Numbered from the stretch's first letter, positions 54,671 through 62,395 are shown. The stretch is 64,000 bases of DNA from Oscillospiraceae bacterium (GCA_021203045.1 JAJQBY010000040.1:1-64000); one strand, 5' to 3'. Notes: generated by a model not told the origin, from the sequence alone. Made by a program: numbers and translations.

Positions 54671-54685
54671 ATACCATCCTGGTAT
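54671..54685. promoter_or_regulatory. XRE operator 2 overlapping the -10
   Basis: ATACCA-TCC-TGGTAT. Its last bases are part of TATAAT (54683-54688), the -10 of the XRE gene, so binding would block its own transcription. Confidence 0.72.
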
Positions 54686-54705
54686 AATGCTGTTAAGGTG
54701 TTTTT

Positions 54706-54909
54706 ATGCGTTTGAAGGAATTACGGGAAAAGCTGGGAATCTCCCAATTAAAGCTGGCTATGGAGCTGGGACTGAACCAGAACAGTATTAGCCGATACGA
54801 AACCGGGGCGCGAGAGGCTGATTACAAGGCGCTGATCGCGCTGGCCGATTATTTTGACGTTTCTATTGACTACCTGCTCGGTCGTACCGATCGGCCGGAG
54901 CATTACTGA
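54706..54909 (+). CDS. Small XRE-family repressor
   Basis: 67 residues, one Cro/CI-type helix-turn-helix and nothing else: LREKLGISQLKLAMELGLNQNSISRYETGAREADYKALIALADYF, ending in the common DVSIDYLLGRTD. Two matching palindromes in its promoter region suggest autorepression. Divergent from the small lipoprotein gene, which could share control. Regulators of this size are common on mobile elements and in stand-alone stress circuits. Confidence 0.88.
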   Translation: MRLKELREKLGISQLKLAMELGLNQNSISRYETGAREADYKALIALADYFDVSIDYLLGRTDRPEHY

Positions 54910-54927
54910 TAATGTTTATAATATATA

Positions 54928-54963
54928 AAGAGGCTGTACCAACACACGTTGATACAGCCTCTT
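54928..54963. terminator. Terminator between XRE and the Mo-enzyme operon
   Basis: AAGAGGCTGTA and TACAGCCTCTT form a perfect 11-base stem; suitable for both converging transcripts. Confidence 0.88.
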
Positions 54964-54982
54964 TCGTCAGATGTTTTGCGGT

Positions 54983-55855
54983 TTATTCCGCCTTTTCCAG
55001 ATAGGTGATTCCTACATAGTGGTCATGGTCGGTGCGCTCGCCCTCGTAGCGAACGGGCTTGAATCCGGGGTAGGTGATCTCCACCGTCCAGGTCTTTTCC
55101 TTGGGGAGATCCTCAAACTCATAGTCACCGGCCCAGTTTGTCTCCATCTCGTGGCTCTCGCCGGTCTCGGTGCAGGTGATTTTTACCTTCGCGCTGATGC
55201 AGACCTCCTCCAGCTCCTTGGGATAGGCCACCGTACCGGCCAGGAAGGCGCTGGGGATGTTCAGATGCACCACACTGGAGCCCATATTGCCCAGCGCCTC
55301 AAGCTGCGTCACCTTGTTTGCAGCGATCAGCTTGGAAATTTCGCTGTCCGGGTCGGCCAGGTCGCCGAATACCAGGGCCTGATTGGGGCAGGCCTCCACG
55401 CAGCGGGGTTCAAAGCCGGGATAATCCGGGTCGTCCAGCAGCTCGGCGCACATGGTGCATTTCTGGGGCAGGTTCAGCTCCTCGTTCCAATACACCGCAT
55501 GGATGGGGCAGGCGTCCACGATCTGCTTCTGGCCCACGGCCTTCTCCGGGTCGATGATGACGATACCGTCTGGCCGCTTATATGCGGCTCCGTCCTTGGC
55601 TGCCGCCACGCAGGCGGGGTTATCGCAATGGGAACAGGGAGTTGGAACGGTGGCGGTCTTGACCCGGCGCGTGTTGTCGCCTCTCTCCCATTCCACAATG
55701 TTCATCCAATACTGGCCCAGCTCCGGCTGGGATTTCGTCAGGGCGCTGTCCCAGCCGCAATGCTCGTCCTTGCAGGCCATAAAGCAGGCGTAGCAGGCCA
55801 TGCAACGGGCAGAATTGATGGCTATGCCGGGCTTTTTCATCGGTTTCTTCAGCAT
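54983..55855 (-). CDS. Transhydroxylase-like iron-sulfur subunit
   Basis: 290 residues. Residues 1-190 are a DmsB/NrfC-type ferredoxin domain but with exactly twelve cluster cysteines (CMACYACFMAC, CSHCDNPAC, DACP, CTMC, CVEAC), enough for three [4Fe-4S] clusters rather than four; CVAAAKDGA lacks the cysteine found in DmsB. Three clusters plus a C-terminal beta domain (about 200-290, KVKITCTETGESHEMETNWAGDYEF) is the known build of the small subunit of Pelobacter pyrogallol-phloroglucinol transhydroxylase. It starts one base after the large-subunit stop, with AAGGAGG inside that gene. Cytoplasmic; last gene of the operon. Confidence 0.85.
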   Translation of the reverse strand: MLKKPMKKPGIAINSARCMACYACFMACKDEHCGWDSALTKSQPELGQYWMNIVEWERGDNTRRVKTATVPTPCSHCDNPACVAAAKDGAAYKRPDGIVIIDPEKAVGQKQIVDACPIHAVYWNEELNLPQKCTMCAELLDDPDYPGFEPRCVEACPNQALVFGDLADPDSEISKLIAANKVTQLEALGNMGSSVVHLNIPSAFLAGTVAYPKELEEVCISAKVKITCTETGESHEMETNWAGDYEFEDLPKEKTWTVEITYPGFKPVRYEGERTDHDHYVGITYLEKAE

Positions 55856-55856
55856 C

Positions 55857-58595
55857 TTACACAGCCTCCTTTTTCAATATCTGTTCTCTCTCGCCCCAGA
55901 GAAGATCCGCCTCGGCAGAGGTGCGGATGGGACGGGCGGTCTCCAACTGCTGCTTATCCACTGCGTCCAGGATATGCTCGAAGCCCTGGCCGTAGTTGGG
56001 ATCGGGATCGCATTTTTCAATGTCGATATTGCAGCTGTAAGGGGCCATGGCGGGCACATAGTCGCCGATAAGGCGACCAGGAGTCAGGACGTTTATGCTG
56101 CCGCCCTTATCCCAGCTCATGTATTCGCCATAATTGATGGGGTTATAGATGCCGGAGGAGGTATAGGCGTGGATGGTCTCCGGGTTGAGCCGATAGGTGA
56201 CGCGGGCTACGCAAAGCACGCTGCCACGGTCGTTGAACAGGCGCACCACGTCGCCGTCCTTGATGCCCTTCTGCTCCGCCACCTTGGGGTTGATATGGCA
56301 GACCAGGTAGGGGTTGCCGTTTATGATGACGCGGTTTTTAGGTATCTCCCACAGCCACTTGGCGTGCTGGTTATAGTGGGTGTGGTAGTCAAAGCGGGGA
56401 TGGGGGGAGATAAGGCCGCAGGGGAACTTATCCGCCGACAGGGACTTGTGGCCCTCCCAGGAGTCCTGGTACTGGGGGATGGGGCGGCGGGCCTCATCGT
56501 CGGGCGCCCAGTAGGTAAGGGACTCGGACACAAACTCGAATTTGCCGGAGAAGGTACCCAGCTTGCCCTCCTCCTGGAACACCTTGTGGTTCATGGTGTC
56601 GCAGGGACGGTTCTCCGCGAACCACTGGAAGCCGGGGTAACGATCCCAATTTTCGATCAGGCCGGTCTCCGGGTCCACATTCTCCTCCTTATAGGAGACG
56701 GGCGGGATATAGTAGCCCTTCTTTTTGAAGTCCTCCCAGGAGATGTGCTTGGGCAGGTCGGAGAACTGCCAGAAGCGCTTGGCCCATTCCTCCTCCGTCC
56801 GGCCCTCGGTGAAGCGCTCGCCCCAGCCGAGGCGGGCCGCCACCTGGGAGAATATCCAGAAGTCGGAGCGGGAATCCCACAGGGGTTCAATGGCCTTGTC
56901 CTGATAGACGATGACCTGCCAGGAGTTGCCGGTCTGGGAGTGGGAGCAGTAGCCGCCGTTACCGGAGTTGCCCACCTCGCCGATGTCTATCCGCTCCAGG
57001 TTGGAGCAGGCAGGCAGGATCACGTCCGCATGACGGGTTTCCGGGGTCATAAAGATGTCCTGGTTTATCACAAACTCCAGCTCCGGGCTTTTATACATCT
57101 TGGCCCATTTGTTGGTGTCCAGCATAGTACCGAAGAAGGAACCGCCGTAGCGCCAGAAGCAGTGAACCTTGTTATAGCCGGGGGCGGGGTATACATGGCG
57201 GGTAAATTCCTGATCCACGCCGCCGCCGCAGAAGCCCTCCCCGTACCACTCATAATGGCCGTCCAGAATGGCGTCCGGCAGATTGGGGCGGTACAGCACC
57301 TGCTCCACGGAGTTTACGGGCACGTCGTCGCAGATGGGCGCACCGGCGATGGAGGACAGGGGGTCGGAATAGCCGCCAAACCAGAAGTTATAGTTCATGG
57401 GGCCGCCGCAGGCGGGAGACCAGAAGGCGCGGCCCGGCTTGCCCATGCCCTGCATGGCGAACAGCAGGGTCATCAGACGGGCGTACTCCGTGCCGTTGGA
57501 GTGGCGGCACGCACCGCCGAATCCACCGCGCATACCCGAACCGCCGGTGGTGACGGTGCTGGCCCAGCGCCGGGCGATGGCCTTGATGTCCATGGCAGGA
57601 ACCAGGGACAGCTCCTCCGCCCAGCGGGGGGTCTTGGGGGTGCCGTCCGGGCCGAGGCCCAGGATATGATCCTCAAACTCCTTGAAGCGGTGGCCGTGCT
57701 GCTTTACGTATTCCTTATCGTATGTCCCCTCCGTAATCCACACGTAGGCAATGGCCTCCAGGATAGCGGAGTCCGTGCCCATGCGGGGGCCGATCCATTT
57801 GTCGGCGTGCTTGACGGAGGTATAGTTGTTGAAGGGGTCGATATAGATAAACTCGATACCCATCTCCTTCATCCACCAGCGCCACAGGGCGGATTCCTGG
57901 GCGGAATAGCCGCCGCGGCTGGTGTCCGGGTCAGTGGACCAGCAGATGATGGTCTCGGCGTTCTGCATGGCCATTTCCAGCATATCATAGGGTTCCGGGC
58001 CGCCCAAACGCCAGTAATAACCGTAGGAATGGGGCGTGCCCCAGTGGAAGCCCTCCCAGGAGTCCGGGTTATCCGCGATGCGGGTGTAGCCCATCATGGA
58101 GAAAAACCGCTTGAACAGGGAAATCTTATAGCCCACCAGACCCCAGCTATGGTGGGAGGAGGTGCAGGCGGTGATGGTCTCCTTGCCATAGGTCTTTTGC
58201 AGACGCTTGATTTCCCGGGTCACCAGGCTCAAAGCCTCATCCCAGGAGGCGCGGCGGTAGCCGGATTTGCCCCGGTTTTCCGTGTTGCGGTTCTTGCCGT
58301 CCGGGGTCTCCACAAAGTCCTCCCGGATCATGGGGTATTTCAGCCTGTCATAGGCGTAGGTCTTATCCCTCTCGCAATAGCCCAGCAGGGACATGGTAGT
58401 CTTGCGCTGGGGGGTATACTGCTTGCCGCGGGCCTTGATGACCCAGCCCGCGGGGTCGTCGTCCGTCAGGACGATGGGACGAACACGGCGGATAACGCCG
58501 TTATAGGTATGCAGGGTCATGGGGCCGCCCACGCATACGCTGTGGGTAATGCGCTCGTCCTTGCTGACGGAACGCATGGAAACTTTCTCAGCCAT
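55857..58595 (-). CDS. Transhydroxylase-like molybdopterin enzyme, large subunit
   Basis: 912 residues of the DMSO-reductase superfamily. There is no Tat signal and no N-terminal cysteine motif for an extra [4Fe-4S] cluster. Near residues 148-180 are HHSWGLVGY and NPDSW. With a constant offset of about four residues, His148, Tyr156, Asp178, Ser179 and Trp180 fall on the active-site residues I recall for Pelobacter transhydroxylase (His144, Tyr152, Asp174, Ser175 as Mo ligand, Trp176). A tyrosine (NYNFW, 402) lies near the expected Tyr404. That enzyme moves hydroxyl groups between polyphenols without net redox change. Relatives include acetylene hydratase and gut catechol dehydroxylases, so the true substrate here is open. 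AAGGAGG precedes the start. Confidence 0.85.
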   Translation of the reverse strand: MAEKVSMRSVSKDERITHSVCVGGPMTLHTYNGVIRRVRPIVLTDDDPAGWVIKARGKQYTPQRKTTMSLLGYCERDKTYAYDRLKYPMIREDFVETPDGKNRNTENRGKSGYRRASWDEALSLVTREIKRLQKTYGKETITACTSSHHSWGLVGYKISLFKRFFSMMGYTRIADNPDSWEGFHWGTPHSYGYYWRLGGPEPYDMLEMAMQNAETIICWSTDPDTSRGGYSAQESALWRWWMKEMGIEFIYIDPFNNYTSVKHADKWIGPRMGTDSAILEAIAYVWITEGTYDKEYVKQHGHRFKEFEDHILGLGPDGTPKTPRWAEELSLVPAMDIKAIARRWASTVTTGGSGMRGGFGGACRHSNGTEYARLMTLLFAMQGMGKPGRAFWSPACGGPMNYNFWFGGYSDPLSSIAGAPICDDVPVNSVEQVLYRPNLPDAILDGHYEWYGEGFCGGGVDQEFTRHVYPAPGYNKVHCFWRYGGSFFGTMLDTNKWAKMYKSPELEFVINQDIFMTPETRHADVILPACSNLERIDIGEVGNSGNGGYCSHSQTGNSWQVIVYQDKAIEPLWDSRSDFWIFSQVAARLGWGERFTEGRTEEEWAKRFWQFSDLPKHISWEDFKKKGYYIPPVSYKEENVDPETGLIENWDRYPGFQWFAENRPCDTMNHKVFQEEGKLGTFSGKFEFVSESLTYWAPDDEARRPIPQYQDSWEGHKSLSADKFPCGLISPHPRFDYHTHYNQHAKWLWEIPKNRVIINGNPYLVCHINPKVAEQKGIKDGDVVRLFNDRGSVLCVARVTYRLNPETIHAYTSSGIYNPINYGEYMSWDKGGSINVLTPGRLIGDYVPAMAPYSCNIDIEKCDPDPNYGQGFEHILDAVDKQQLETARPIRTSAEADLLWGEREQILKKEAV

Positions 58596-58610
58596 TCACA
58601 TCTATCCTCC

Positions 58611-59132
58611 TTACTTTACTTCTACCATCTGGCGGGCATACTCGGAGCGGGGGTCAATCTCCACCATCGTTCCGACATACTTGCCGTCCTTGCGCTCAAA
58701 GCAGCGCATATCAAAATCCTCAATAACGGGTATCCAGAAGACCCGTCCGTCCGGCCCCTGATAGTGCTTGCCCATATGGAATTGGTGCTGCAGCATTTCC
58801 ACCGCGCCGCCGGGAGCGTCTGCCCGCTTCTGGGCCTCGGCATAATGCAGGTTCAGGAAGCTGGGGTTCACCACGCCGTAGCGCTCCCAGCGCATAGGTC
58901 CGATGTCCTGCCAGTCCTCCGGCATGGAGCGGATGGCCTCGATGATGCACTCGTACACGTCCGTGGGGGGCATACCGCAGCCCTCAAAGTTTTCATACCA
59001 GACCCGGAAGGCGTTGATATGCTCGCTGGGATGGTCTTTGACTGCCTCCTTCACCTTGGCGAAAAGCTCCTCCTTCGTCATGGTGACAAGGCCCTCCGGC
59101 AGATGCAGAATATATTTTTTAGTAAGCTCCAT
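58611..59132 (-). CDS. Operon protein of unknown function, 173 residues
   Basis: Soluble, no signal peptide or membrane segment. Start supported by GGAGAGGGAGAT. N-terminal part is helical (MTKEELFAKVKEAVKDHPSEH); the middle is rich in aromatic and acidic residues (FRVWYENFEGCGMPPTDVYECIIEAI, PEDWQDIGPMRWERYGVVNP); the last third has HQFHMGKHYQGPDGRVFWIP. I do not recognise the family. It lies 15 bases upstream of the large subunit and 12 bases after the 105-residue ORF, so it is part of the enzyme operon and may be an extra subunit or assembly factor. Confidence 0.75.
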   Translation of the reverse strand: MELTKKYILHLPEGLVTMTKEELFAKVKEAVKDHPSEHINAFRVWYENFEGCGMPPTDVYECIIEAIRSMPEDWQDIGPMRWERYGVVNPSFLNLHYAEAQKRADAPGGAVEMLQHQFHMGKHYQGPDGRVFWIPVIEDFDMRCFERKDGKYVGTMVEIDPRSEYARQMVEVK

Positions 59133-59144
59133 ATCTCCCTCTCC

Positions 59145-59444
59145 TCATCGAATCACGTTGTTCCCGACCAGGTCGCCGATTTCGCCAGTCGGGCCGCTCT
59201 GGCGCTGGTCGTCATAGCCGTAGCTCCAGTCCACGGCCAGATCGTAGGACGTTACAAGCTTTGCCTCGCCAAGAAGCACCCCGGTGCCGTAAAACTCGTC
59301 CCGGAAATTCTTCTCCGCCAGGGCCTTTGCTTCCTCCTCGCTGGCCGCGATAACCGTGGTCTGGGCCGGAGGGCAGAACAGGTAGTCCGGCTCGGTGGGC
59401 TTTTCACGCTGGGTCTTCGCCGCCTCATAGATATATTTTTTCAT
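59145..59444 (-). CDS. Operon protein of unknown function, 99 residues
   Basis: I use the ATG at 59444 (MKKYIYEAAKTQ), which has GAGAGGGGCGAGG upstream; the track start six codons earlier would overlap the Nudix gene. Residues 28-50 (AQTTVIAASEEEAKALAEKNF) look like the small beta-alpha unit found in diverse phage/accessory proteins that handle residue-level sensing, but this is not a firm match. No catalytic motif. Between the Nudix gene and the 173-residue gene in a tight operon. Confidence 0.7.
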   Translation of the reverse strand: MKKYIYEAAKTQREKPTEPDYLFCPPAQTTVIAASEEEAKALAEKNFRDEFYGTGVLLGEAKLVTSYDLAVDWSYGYDDQRQSGPTGEIGDLVGNNVIR

Positions 59445-59458
59445 GTCCCTCGCCCCTC

Positions 59459-59923
59459 TCAATACATTCTCACGTCGGGGATGACGCGGCCGTTAATCCA
59501 TGGGTCGTACTTCGCCATGAAGTTCTTGTCGTCCCCGTCAAAATCGTACTTTCCAAGCTCCGAGGGATGCACCCAGCACATCTCGGTATAGATGTCGCTC
59601 TTCGGCTGGGTCTGCCAGGTGTTCACGGCCTCGTAATAGTTGTGGTAGTCGCATCTGGTGTTGGTGTTGTGGGTGATGTTGCCGTTGAGGATATGCTCGG
59701 AATAGCCGTCCTGGGGGCGCTTGTGGCCCACCATGGTGCATTTGCCCACGCTCACCTTGATACCCAGGGTCTCCCACGCAATGCGCTGGCAGGCCTCCTG
59801 CGCGGTCTCATTGGTGCGCTGGCGGCCTGTGGGGAACGTCCAGGTTCCCTCCGGGGTCTTCCCGATAAGCACCCGGCCCATAGGCCCAGCGATGTTTTGA
59901 ATCAGCACTGATATGTAATTCAT
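59459..59923 (-). CDS. Degenerate Nudix protein in the Mo-enzyme operon
   Basis: 154 residues with a Nudix-type layout: GRVLIGKTPEGTWTFPTGR then the Nudix box GRQRTNETAQEACQRIAWETLG. The canonical box is GX5EX7REUXEEXGU. Here the first Glu and the Arg are kept, but the REUXEE part reads RIAWET, losing two of the three metal-binding glutamates. Catalysis as a pyrophosphatase is therefore doubtful and a binding role is possible. A later aromatic/acidic region (DIYTEMCWVHPSELGKYDFDGDD) is extended. GGGGGAG precedes the start. Confidence 0.78.
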   Translation of the reverse strand: MNYISVLIQNIAGPMGRVLIGKTPEGTWTFPTGRQRTNETAQEACQRIAWETLGIKVSVGKCTMVGHKRPQDGYSEHILNGNITHNTNTRCDYHNYYEAVNTWQTQPKSDIYTEMCWVHPSELGKYDFDGDDKNFMAKYDPWINGRVIPDVRMY

Positions 59924-59936
59924 AAGCTCTCCCCCC

Positions 59937-60134
59937 TTACAGCGTGTACTGGCCGGGGGCCGGGGTATAGCCCTGGGTCTCCAGCTCCTGAGCGACCCTC
60001 TCCCGGAACTGGCGTACCGTCTCCATGTGGACGTCCCGGTCGATGCGACAGACCTCCTGACCGTCCTCCATGGCCACCGCCCACTCGGTAAAGCCCTGCC
60101 GGGTGCTCCGGCAGTAAAAGCGGTATGTTTTCAT
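59937..60134 (-). CDS. Operon protein of unknown function, 65 residues
   Basis: Small soluble protein, MKTYRFYCRSTRQGFTEWAVAMEDGQ...; a beta hairpin followed by a helix (METVRQFRERVAQELETQG) is likely. Its ATG overlaps the stop of the 142-residue gene by four bases (ATGA) and has AAGGAGGAAC upstream, so translation is coupled. Thirteen bases before the Nudix gene. Not recognised. Confidence 0.7.
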   Translation of the reverse strand: MKTYRFYCRSTRQGFTEWAVAMEDGQEVCRIDRDVHMETVRQFRERVAQELETQGYTPAPGQYTL

Positions 60135-60559
60135 TCGTGTTCCTCCTTGTCTTGCTCCTCATATGGGGCCATAAAATCCGTGTCCTCCGCCGGAAGCGTC
60201 CCCAGCATATCCATCAGGCGGATGATGCCGGTCTCCGCCGCCACCATGACACCCATCATGTCCATATGGGGTTTAAATTTTATCTCAAAAAGATAATCCG
60301 CCGCCGCCGGAAGATTTTTCAGCATGGCCGTGTTGCGCTCGTTTATCTCCCAGTCCTTATGTCGGCCCTCCTCCGCGTCCATCTTGTGAATGAAGCACTG
60401 ATACCGGCCTCCATAAAGAAAGGTATACATGATTTCCATGCCGGAAACGACGGCCACCATGTTTCCCGCCTGGATGGAGTTCATCAGCTTGTCCCCCTCC
60501 TTACCCAGGGGGCCGATCTCCACATCGTTGTCGTGTTCCCGTGCTCTTGTCTCTGCCAT
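60131..60559 (-). CDS. First gene of the Mo-enzyme operon, unknown function
   Basis: 142 residues. Start after TTGGAGGTGAG. Charged N-terminus, then LMNSIQAGNMVAVVSGMEIMYTFLYGGRYQCFIHKMD and a helix-rich, Met-rich second half (FKPHMDMMGVMVAAETGIIRLMDMLGTL), with an acidic tail. No membrane helix or known motif. It is the promoter-proximal gene, so it is made in good amounts; a sensor, chaperone or extra subunit are all possible. Not recognised. Confidence 0.7.
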   Translation of the reverse strand: MAETRAREHDNDVEIGPLGKEGDKLMNSIQAGNMVAVVSGMEIMYTFLYGGRYQCFIHKMDAEEGRHKDWEINERNTAMLKNLPAAADYLFEIKFKPHMDMMGVMVAAETGIIRLMDMLGTLPAEDTDFMAPYEEQDKEEHE

Positions 60560-60617
60560 GACTCACCTCCAAGCCGGTAGTATGATAAGCTTTACACATT
60601 TTTATCAAGTCAATCTT

Positions 60618-60646
60618 AATATACACTTTACAAATTCCGCTGTCAA
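60618..60646 (-). promoter_or_regulatory. Promoter of the transhydroxylase-like operon
   Basis: Minus strand TTGACA, exactly 17 bases, TATATT. The leader before the first gene is about 50 bases. Confidence 0.8.
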
Positions 60647-60674
60647 TGGTAATATAGAAAATATTTTTTCCATT

Positions 60675-60689
60675 ATAAACATCTTTTAT
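60675..60689. promoter_or_regulatory. LysR box (T-N11-A)
   Basis: ATAAA-CATCT-TTTAT, a perfect inverted repeat containing T-N11-A, the LysR consensus. It lies 30 bases upstream of the -35 of the leftward operon, the usual recognition-site position, and within the lysR leader, so it could activate the operon and repress the regulator. Confidence 0.65.
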
Positions 60690-60715
60690 CATTGTTCAAC
60701 CCGGAGGGTATCTTC

Positions 60716-61600
60716 ATGGACATCACACAGCTTCGTTACTTCATTTCCGTGGCCCAAACCCTGAATTTCACAGAGGCCGCCCGGCGTTCCGGGGTGACAC
60801 AGCCGCTGATAAGCCACCACATCGTCGAGCTGGAAAAACAGCTGGGAGGCAAGCTGTTTCTGCGTAGCCGCCACCAGGTCACGCTGACCGACGCGGGACG
60901 GCGGTTTCTCCCGGCGGCGATGGAGATCGTGGAGCTGGCGGATAAAGCCGTCTTTCAGCTTCATCAGGACCAGCAGGGCAAATCCGGCCACTTGGCCATC
61001 ACCAGCCTGACCACCTCCAGCGCGGTGCTGGCAGAGGCGCTGGCCGCCTTCGCCGCAAAGTATCCCGATATCACCGTGGATATCGACGTGACCCCCGGCC
61101 CAAAGCAGAGTCTTGCCATGAACGACAATAAATACGACTTCCATTTTGCAGCCCTGGAAATGGTCCCCGTGGGCGAGACCTATGATTATGTGGTCACACA
61201 CAGCGACAGCCTGTGCGTGGTGTTTCCCACAAACCATCCTCTGGCAAGCCAGCCCCTGGACTTTGCGGCGCTGAAGGACGAGCGGTTCATCTCCACCGCC
61301 CCATCCGACAGCCCCGCCATGTATGACCGGGTGCGAGAGGTCTGCCAGGCCAGAGGGTATATTCCCAATGTGGTCTATCAGTATGACCGGGTGGAGGCGG
61401 TAGTCCTATCTGTGGGCGCAGGGCTTGGCATCTCCATCCTGCCGGAGGCCCTCAGCCGGGTATTCTATGCCGAAAACGTCACCTTCAAGCGCATCCCCGG
61501 CGAGGACAGCGTCCGCCCCTATGTGGTCGCCTGGCAGAAAAACCTGACGAACCCCGCCGCCGCTCTGTTCGTAGAGACCGTGCGGGAGCTGTTCGGGTAA
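60716..61600 (+). CDS. LysR-type regulator of the transhydroxylase-like operon
   Basis: 294 residues from the ATG at 60716 (MDITQLRYFISVAQ), which has CGGAGGGT upstream. N-terminal winged HTH: LNFTEAARRSGVTQPLISHHIVELEKQLGGKLFLR. The effector-binding domain (about 90-290) is complete, with GAGLGISILPEAL. It is divergent from the operon with 156 bases between them, the classic arrangement for a regulator that senses the operon substrate (here presumably an aromatic or polyphenol). Monocistronic. Confidence 0.9.
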   Translation: MDITQLRYFISVAQTLNFTEAARRSGVTQPLISHHIVELEKQLGGKLFLRSRHQVTLTDAGRRFLPAAMEIVELADKAVFQLHQDQQGKSGHLAITSLTTSSAVLAEALAAFAAKYPDITVDIDVTPGPKQSLAMNDNKYDFHFAALEMVPVGETYDYVVTHSDSLCVVFPTNHPLASQPLDFAALKDERFISTAPSDSPAMYDRVREVCQARGYIPNVVYQYDRVEAVVLSVGAGLGISILPEALSRVFYAENVTFKRIPGEDSVRPYVVAWQKNLTNPAAALFVETVRELFG

Positions 61601-61612
61601 TCATCCCCCGCT

Positions 61613-62197
61613 TCAAATGAAGGTGTCTCCGCAAGCGTTTTTATCTGTGGAAGTCAGCAGCCTGTACATCCATTCCGTGCAATAAGAGGCTAACGCCTTC
61701 GGTTCCTCTGTCATGCCATCCTTCAGCCAGCACCCGATCACGCCACGCATACCATATACGACAAAATAACAGTTCCATCTGCGGCGTGAATCTGTTTCAT
61801 ATCCATCAAAAAGCTTTGTATCAGCATCCGCTTTTTCCAGGCACATGGACAGGCACATATCCATCACATTGCTTTCAAAGTTAGGAGAAGAAATCAGTTC
61901 ATAAAGCCGGGCATTGTCCCTCATATCCTGGAGCTGCCTGGTCAGGATATCGCTGACGCTTGTTGGCGCGTCAGCCTTCAGCACAATATCGGAAGTACGC
62001 GTCAGACATTCCTTCTCCAGCTGCTCCTTCCAGTCGTAAATATCCCTATAGTATTTATAGAAGGTCGTCCGGTTTATCTCCGCCAAGCGACAAACCTCAG
62101 TCAGTGTGATTCTATGGAACGGCTTCTCCCGGACAAGCGCTATCACGCTGTCCTGAATGACTTTTTTGGTATATCTTACTCTTGCGTCCGTGCCCAT
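61613..62197 (-). CDS. TetR-family regulator
   Basis: 194 residues. N-terminal HTH: FHRITLTEVCRLAEINRTTFYKYYRDIYDWKEQL, the standard TetR recognition region. The C-terminal part is helical, with three Cys in MDMCLSMCLEKAD and a Trp-rich segment (RRRWNCYFVVYGMRGVIGCWLKDGM) typical of the TetR_C group found in Clostridia. CGGAGGAATT precedes the start. It is divergent from the DUF4097-like gene; two palindromes in the gap are likely operators. Confidence 0.9.
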   Translation of the reverse strand: MGTDARVRYTKKVIQDSVIALVREKPFHRITLTEVCRLAEINRTTFYKYYRDIYDWKEQLEKECLTRTSDIVLKADAPTSVSDILTRQLQDMRDNARLYELISSPNFESNVMDMCLSMCLEKADADTKLFDGYETDSRRRWNCYFVVYGMRGVIGCWLKDGMTEEPKALASYCTEWMYRLLTSTDKNACGDTFI

Positions 62198-62236
62198 ATC
62201 AATTCCTCCGACAATTATTTCAAAGCAGAAAGTTCA

Positions 62237-62261
62237 TCAACAAAACCCCAAAATCTGTTGA
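62237..62261. promoter_or_regulatory. TetR operator candidate 1
   Basis: TCAACA (62237-62242) and TGTTGA (62256-62261) are inverted around 13 bases. The half-site TCAAC matches that of candidate 2. Confidence 0.5.
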
Positions 62262-62297
62262 CTATCCTACCGATGCGGCGAAGTCTGCTGATTGCTT

Positions 62298-62326
62298 TCG
62301 ACTTGGTTCTTGGATAAGATTATAAT
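62298..62326 (+). promoter_or_regulatory. Promoter of the DUF4097-like gene
   Basis: TCGACT, 17 bases, TATAAT, placing the start of transcription just before operator candidate 2. Confidence 0.5.
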
Positions 62327-62342
62327 TACAACGCGGAAGAAA

Positions 62343-62359
62343 ATCAACACGTTGTTGAT
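62343..62359. promoter_or_regulatory. TetR operator candidate 2
   Basis: ATCAAC-ACGTT-GTTGAT, perfect 6-base arms, directly downstream of the -10, where a repressor would block transcription. Confidence 0.65.
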
Positions 62360-62395
62360 GGATGGCCCGTAAATCTTTTGGAGGAAAACGAACCA

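Noticed and set aside
55800-59591. 1263-residue plus-strand ORF
   Set aside because: Antisense to the well-supported molybdoenzyme operon. Long only because of codon bias in the real genes; no family motifs or start signal.
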